NCBI GenBank assembly: GCA_002803225.1
Contig: NXFV01001650.1
Coordinates: 1 to 64,000 of the forward strand
Length of the DNA: 64,000 nt
Direction: 5' to 3'
DNA from: Gamarada debralockiae
Taxonomy: Eukaryota; Ascomycota; Leotiomycetes; Helotiales; Hyphodiscaceae
Positions 60,845-64,000 of the stretch are shown one piece after another. The stretch's first letter is position 1. Each line of letters starts with the position of its first letter. The notes beneath the pieces are model-generated. The model searched no databases. It was not told the origin of the DNA and saw only the letters and a list, made by a program, of their open reading frames with translations. The position numbers and the translations under genes were made by a program.

Positions 60845-63357
60845 CGTGGAGGCTCGGTAGCGGCCAACTGTTGATGGGAAGTATGTGTTATGCTCAATTC
60901 GGAACTAATTCGGATTTGAAGATCGCAAGCCAGAGGCGCCTAACTGAATTGTCATGGATGACCTGGGTCGCGGCGTCAGGCCGGGCGTAAAATTGGACAG
61001 ATCGGAACGCAGTAGGAAAGTCGTTTGTAATGATAGGGAGCAATCCGAACGCCCTTGGAGAAGTCCTGTGACGCGTTAGTACTCTGCTGTAGAACCCGTG
61101 GGTGTGCGACCAACCTAAAATACCGCGTGGTCTGCTTAGAGAATTAATGAATTATAAGCCGTACAGAAATAACAGCCATGCGTCAAAATGAGTGGATCAG
61201 ATATGTAAAGGCTCAGCCAAACGAGGGAACAACTCAACACCGCAGGTGCTACAAAATCTACGGATCGAAGGACACGGGTAGGTGACAAATATGAGAGGGA
61301 AAGAAGGAAGAGTGGAGAGTAGGAAACGCCCCCTCGATGATTTCGGCGCTCATAAGGTTTGTGCGCGCACATCCTCCTAGATATGAGTCAGGGCCATGCT
61401 TAATGGTAAGGGTAGGAGTCCCAAATGGGATTCCAGCTATGGTGAAATCATCGAAGCTTTCGCAAAACAGCCATCATGTCGTCAATTTCGTTTAATTGAT
61501 ATGCATGAACGCATTAGTGCGCCACACTCTCGGTAGACGCGGCTTACTTTAAGATACATATATTTTGATAATACGAAGTATATACTCCAACAAATAATAT
61601 CCAGAATACTTCCAAAATCATTCTGGATATAATTGGACTACTTCTCAATCACAGTACCGAGTTTGGAAAATTAATAGTTAGTTTGGGCGGGGTTGGTTAA
61701 AAAAAAAAGTATAGTATCAAATATTATCTTTGGATCTGATGTTCCACACAGACTCATAAATAAAGTGAGACGTTTAATATCTACTGCGACCCACACTGCG
61801 GGGATCAAGGCGTGGAGGTTTTGACGCTAGCACGGTTACATGCTTCGTACTGGTAGATACTGGCGGAAGGCTTTCGACTACACAGAAGCATGGAATTGTA
61901 GAAGCCACGAGGAACAAACTCGACGCTGCTTGACGAGCCACCAAAAATGCTTTGCAGGCAGCCACAGTCCGAGCACCGGTTGACAAAGAGTTTAAGCAGA
62001 GTTTACTGTACAAGTTATCTTGGAAAAGAGATAATGTGTTACCCTGGAATCTGGAATCGTTCACGCCGCTCAAGGTATCCGCCCGAGCTCTCCAATGAAG
62101 ACGCCTCTCCCCAGAATTACCGGAATCAAGCTAAATAGGTGGCGTTGGCATACCGTCATAATGCTACTAGTATCTTCGGAGTAAATATCCGTCTCGATAC
62201 GGGTATTCATGCCTCAACCCTAGGGCATACAGAGGAGACAAGAGTCAGAATGTGGTTGGGTGAGAGCCGGGCGTGCGATTAGAGCCGCAACAGGGGATTT
62301 ATCTCAAATCGGAGAGGTTGAAACACCGGCACCTCACAAACGGGGGAATGCTTTGCCGATGATCTGCAAGGCTTCTGCATCTCATTGGGGGACGAGACTC
62401 AACACCTGCACGTGGTGTCCCCTACGAACCTCTAGTGCTCCTTTTGAGATCTGCAGAGCCAAGATTGAGTCACGACGACCTTATCGACGCTCGACCTGCG
62501 ACATCACCGTGGCTATCGCTGTCACCGCTCCGAATCGAATCGAAGACTTACCCCCTCCTCGACTCGACACAACAGCAGAGTTCGTACTCTCTTTGAGCAG
62601 GAGAGGCCTTTACGCTCGAACGTTTACAGTAGGTCCGGGAACGACTGTTTGGCAACTAGGCTTTTGTGCCTCGCTACCTACTCGATCTGCGATGTGGACA
62701 GACGCTTTCTTCATCTTCTAACAATGGCTGGCCATGGAGGAGACCTTCTTACGATGAGTTTACGTTCCCAGACGTCTACGGTTAAAGGGGATCAGACTGG
62801 TATCGGTTACTCGAACACATTCTTGCTCGCGAATATTACGTATATCTTCTTCCTCTTTCGAAGCCTCGAGGCTCCCTGCGGCTAGACTTCATGTGAAGGA
62901 GGGGATAAGAGGAGTAGGAAGGGGCATACGGAGGCTATAACACAGAGACCGTCCGTGATGCTTCACAGGGCTCTTGAACTTCGGTGAAAGGCACTGTTAA
63001 GTGGTTTTTGGATTTTTCCTTACGGGGCAATATCACATGAGCTAGAGAGAAAGAACCAGGGGATTCCCATAGTCAAAATGCCCTTATCAGGCCGAGAGCT
63101 GTTTCAAATGATATCTGTGGGGGTAGTGGCCCTGTAGCCAGTGATGTGGTTGAATGGATTCAAGCTCTCTCTTTAGAGGGATAGAGGCAGGAAGGCTTTT
63201 TTGTTCTCTGAGATGGACATCGTGTTACATAGTCTTCGACTCACACAGCACGTTAAATACCATTACATTCTGCATCTCATTTTATTACATCAATGCGTGG
63301 CGTTCGCATTTACAGAAAAGGCATCTTCTCAAACCTTAAATATATCGAACCTTACTG
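60845..63357. other. Gene-free stretch with a small hairpin
   Basis: No frame here has recognisable features. The longest (62260-62721, plus; 153 codons) looks accidental. An AT-rich block at about 61550-61720 holds an 11-bp perfect hairpin (listed separately). Confidence 0.45.
61597..61630. repeat. Hairpin, 11-bp perfect stem
   Basis: ATATCCAGAAT (61597-61607) and its exact reverse complement (61620-61630) enclose a 12-nt loop. The surrounding sequence is AT-rich, gene-free and without a following T-run, so a simple terminator reading is not favoured. Confidence 0.6.
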
Positions 63358-63583
63358 CGGAGGATCGGTTCAAAACCCCTGACCCTTGCTAATTCTCAGT
63401 TACTAGGTCCCTGTCAGCCACGCGGCTGGCATAGAGGCTCTTAACGCCTGTTCTACAGGGGGTTCCTGCAATCTCCACTGTAACCTGACTTCCTTCAGGT
63501 TCTGGTGCCTGTAGTCCGCTGCTGGGTGACAACACGCCGATGCCACGACGACCGGGGTCTCAGACTTTTAAACCGATCCTCCG
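63358..63583. repeat. Long inverted repeat with internal hairpins
   Basis: Arms of 18 nt (63358-63375, CGGAGGATCGGTTCAAAA, and 63566-63583) are reverse complements with one mismatch and enclose 190 nt. Inside, AACCTGA...TCAGGTT (63482-63501) makes a second, tight hairpin, and a GC-rich CAGCC/GGCTG dyad lies near 63416-63430. No flanking target duplication is evident and no coding frame runs through. It could be a structured RNA or a small decayed element. Confidence 0.5.
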
Positions 63584-64000
63584 TACATAGGGCACGACAT
63601 TTATCGGCCTCACCTTTTGGGACGGATCGTGCCGATGCAACTCAAGGCCGCGGTGAACGACCAGTACAGATCACCCTCGGACACTTTTGTTGTGTTTTCA
63701 CTCGGTAGGGATAGTCTTTTGCCGGCGTTTGATTTAATCCTTTTCGCAAATTAACTGGTTATAGCTGCTTTACTTTCGAGTCAAATCATCAGCTCGAGCT
63801 TAGTCATCCTTCAGGATGACGTGTGGAAAATGTTCCACAAAGGTTTCGTTAGAAACAAGGTACTTCTACAACATATCACATGAACAGATACCAATTACAC
63901 ATCTTCCCTGCTCCATATTTTATGTTCTTCTGTTGTTGTATCCCTCAATTTTTGTTAGAAGGCCGTTGATATTCATGTTAATCTTATTTCATGGTTTTTT
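63584..64000. other. Window end, no supported gene
   Basis: Short frames only. A region at 63798-63830 contains CATCCTTCAGGATG, a self-complementary 14-mer. The sequence becomes T-rich toward the edge; nothing coding is evident. Confidence 0.4.

Noticed and set aside
62260..62721. 153-codon plus-strand frame
   Set aside because: Arg/Thr/Pro-rich with no domain; neighbouring frames equally open, so no coding bias is apparent.
1..64000. CRISPR array or bacterial-type operon signals
   Set aside because: None seen; introns and gene content are those of a fungal nuclear genome.

Overview
The window is nuclear DNA from a filamentous ascomycete (Pezizomycotina; a Leotiomycetes-like genome fits but is not proven). 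The evidence is short GT-AG introns (about 40-90 nt, a few longer), an intact eS27 gene whose first exon is only the ATG, and recognisable TORC1 Raptor/Kog1, Tea1-type kelch polarity protein, casein kinase I, LaeA-like methyltransferase, sedolisin protease, NACHT/NLR-like and HET-like sequences. Coding exons were joined by hand. For every gene where splice sites are given, the joined exons form one open frame, except the two C2H2 genes, whose start codons could not be found.

Left part (1-13 kb) is gene-poor and mobile-element rich. It holds a broken tRNA-like fragment, two short tandem arrays, and a 1.09-kb terminal-inverted-repeat element (3686-4778) with 45-bp perfect TIRs and a 9-bp target duplication, as in the Mutator superfamily. 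A NACHT-domain NLR-like pseudogene (4982-8057) has at least six lesions. One intact amino-acid permease gene (9412-11157) is followed by the C-terminal relic of a HET-type protein.

Middle part (14-50 kb) is mostly core genome: a FAD monooxygenase, eS27, a phosducin-like protein, an LRR protein, a tandem pair of C2H2 zinc-finger genes, a CMD-family protein divergent from an isocitrate-lyase/PEP-mutase-family enzyme, a secreted tripeptidyl peptidase, casein kinase I, the 1564-aa kelch/coiled-coil polarity protein, Kog1/Raptor and cytosolic aspartyl-tRNA synthetase. Kog1, casein kinase I and the kelch protein are all growth and polarity factors but need not be functionally linked.

Right part (50-64 kb) is accessory again. 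A GC-rich, heavily mutated relic resembles the non-helicase part of fungal RecQ/telomere-linked-helicase-like genes (50.4-52.9 kb). Next comes a divergent pair, a LaeA-like SAM methyltransferase (12 exons) and a cytochrome P450 (6 exons, one with a GC-AG intron), which looks like a minimal secondary-metabolism locus. Beyond it lie a 275-bp mariner-type MITE (23-bp TIRs, TA duplication), an unrecognised 746-aa coiled-coil protein, and about 3 kb without a supported gene but with a long inverted repeat and hairpins near 63.4-63.6 kb.
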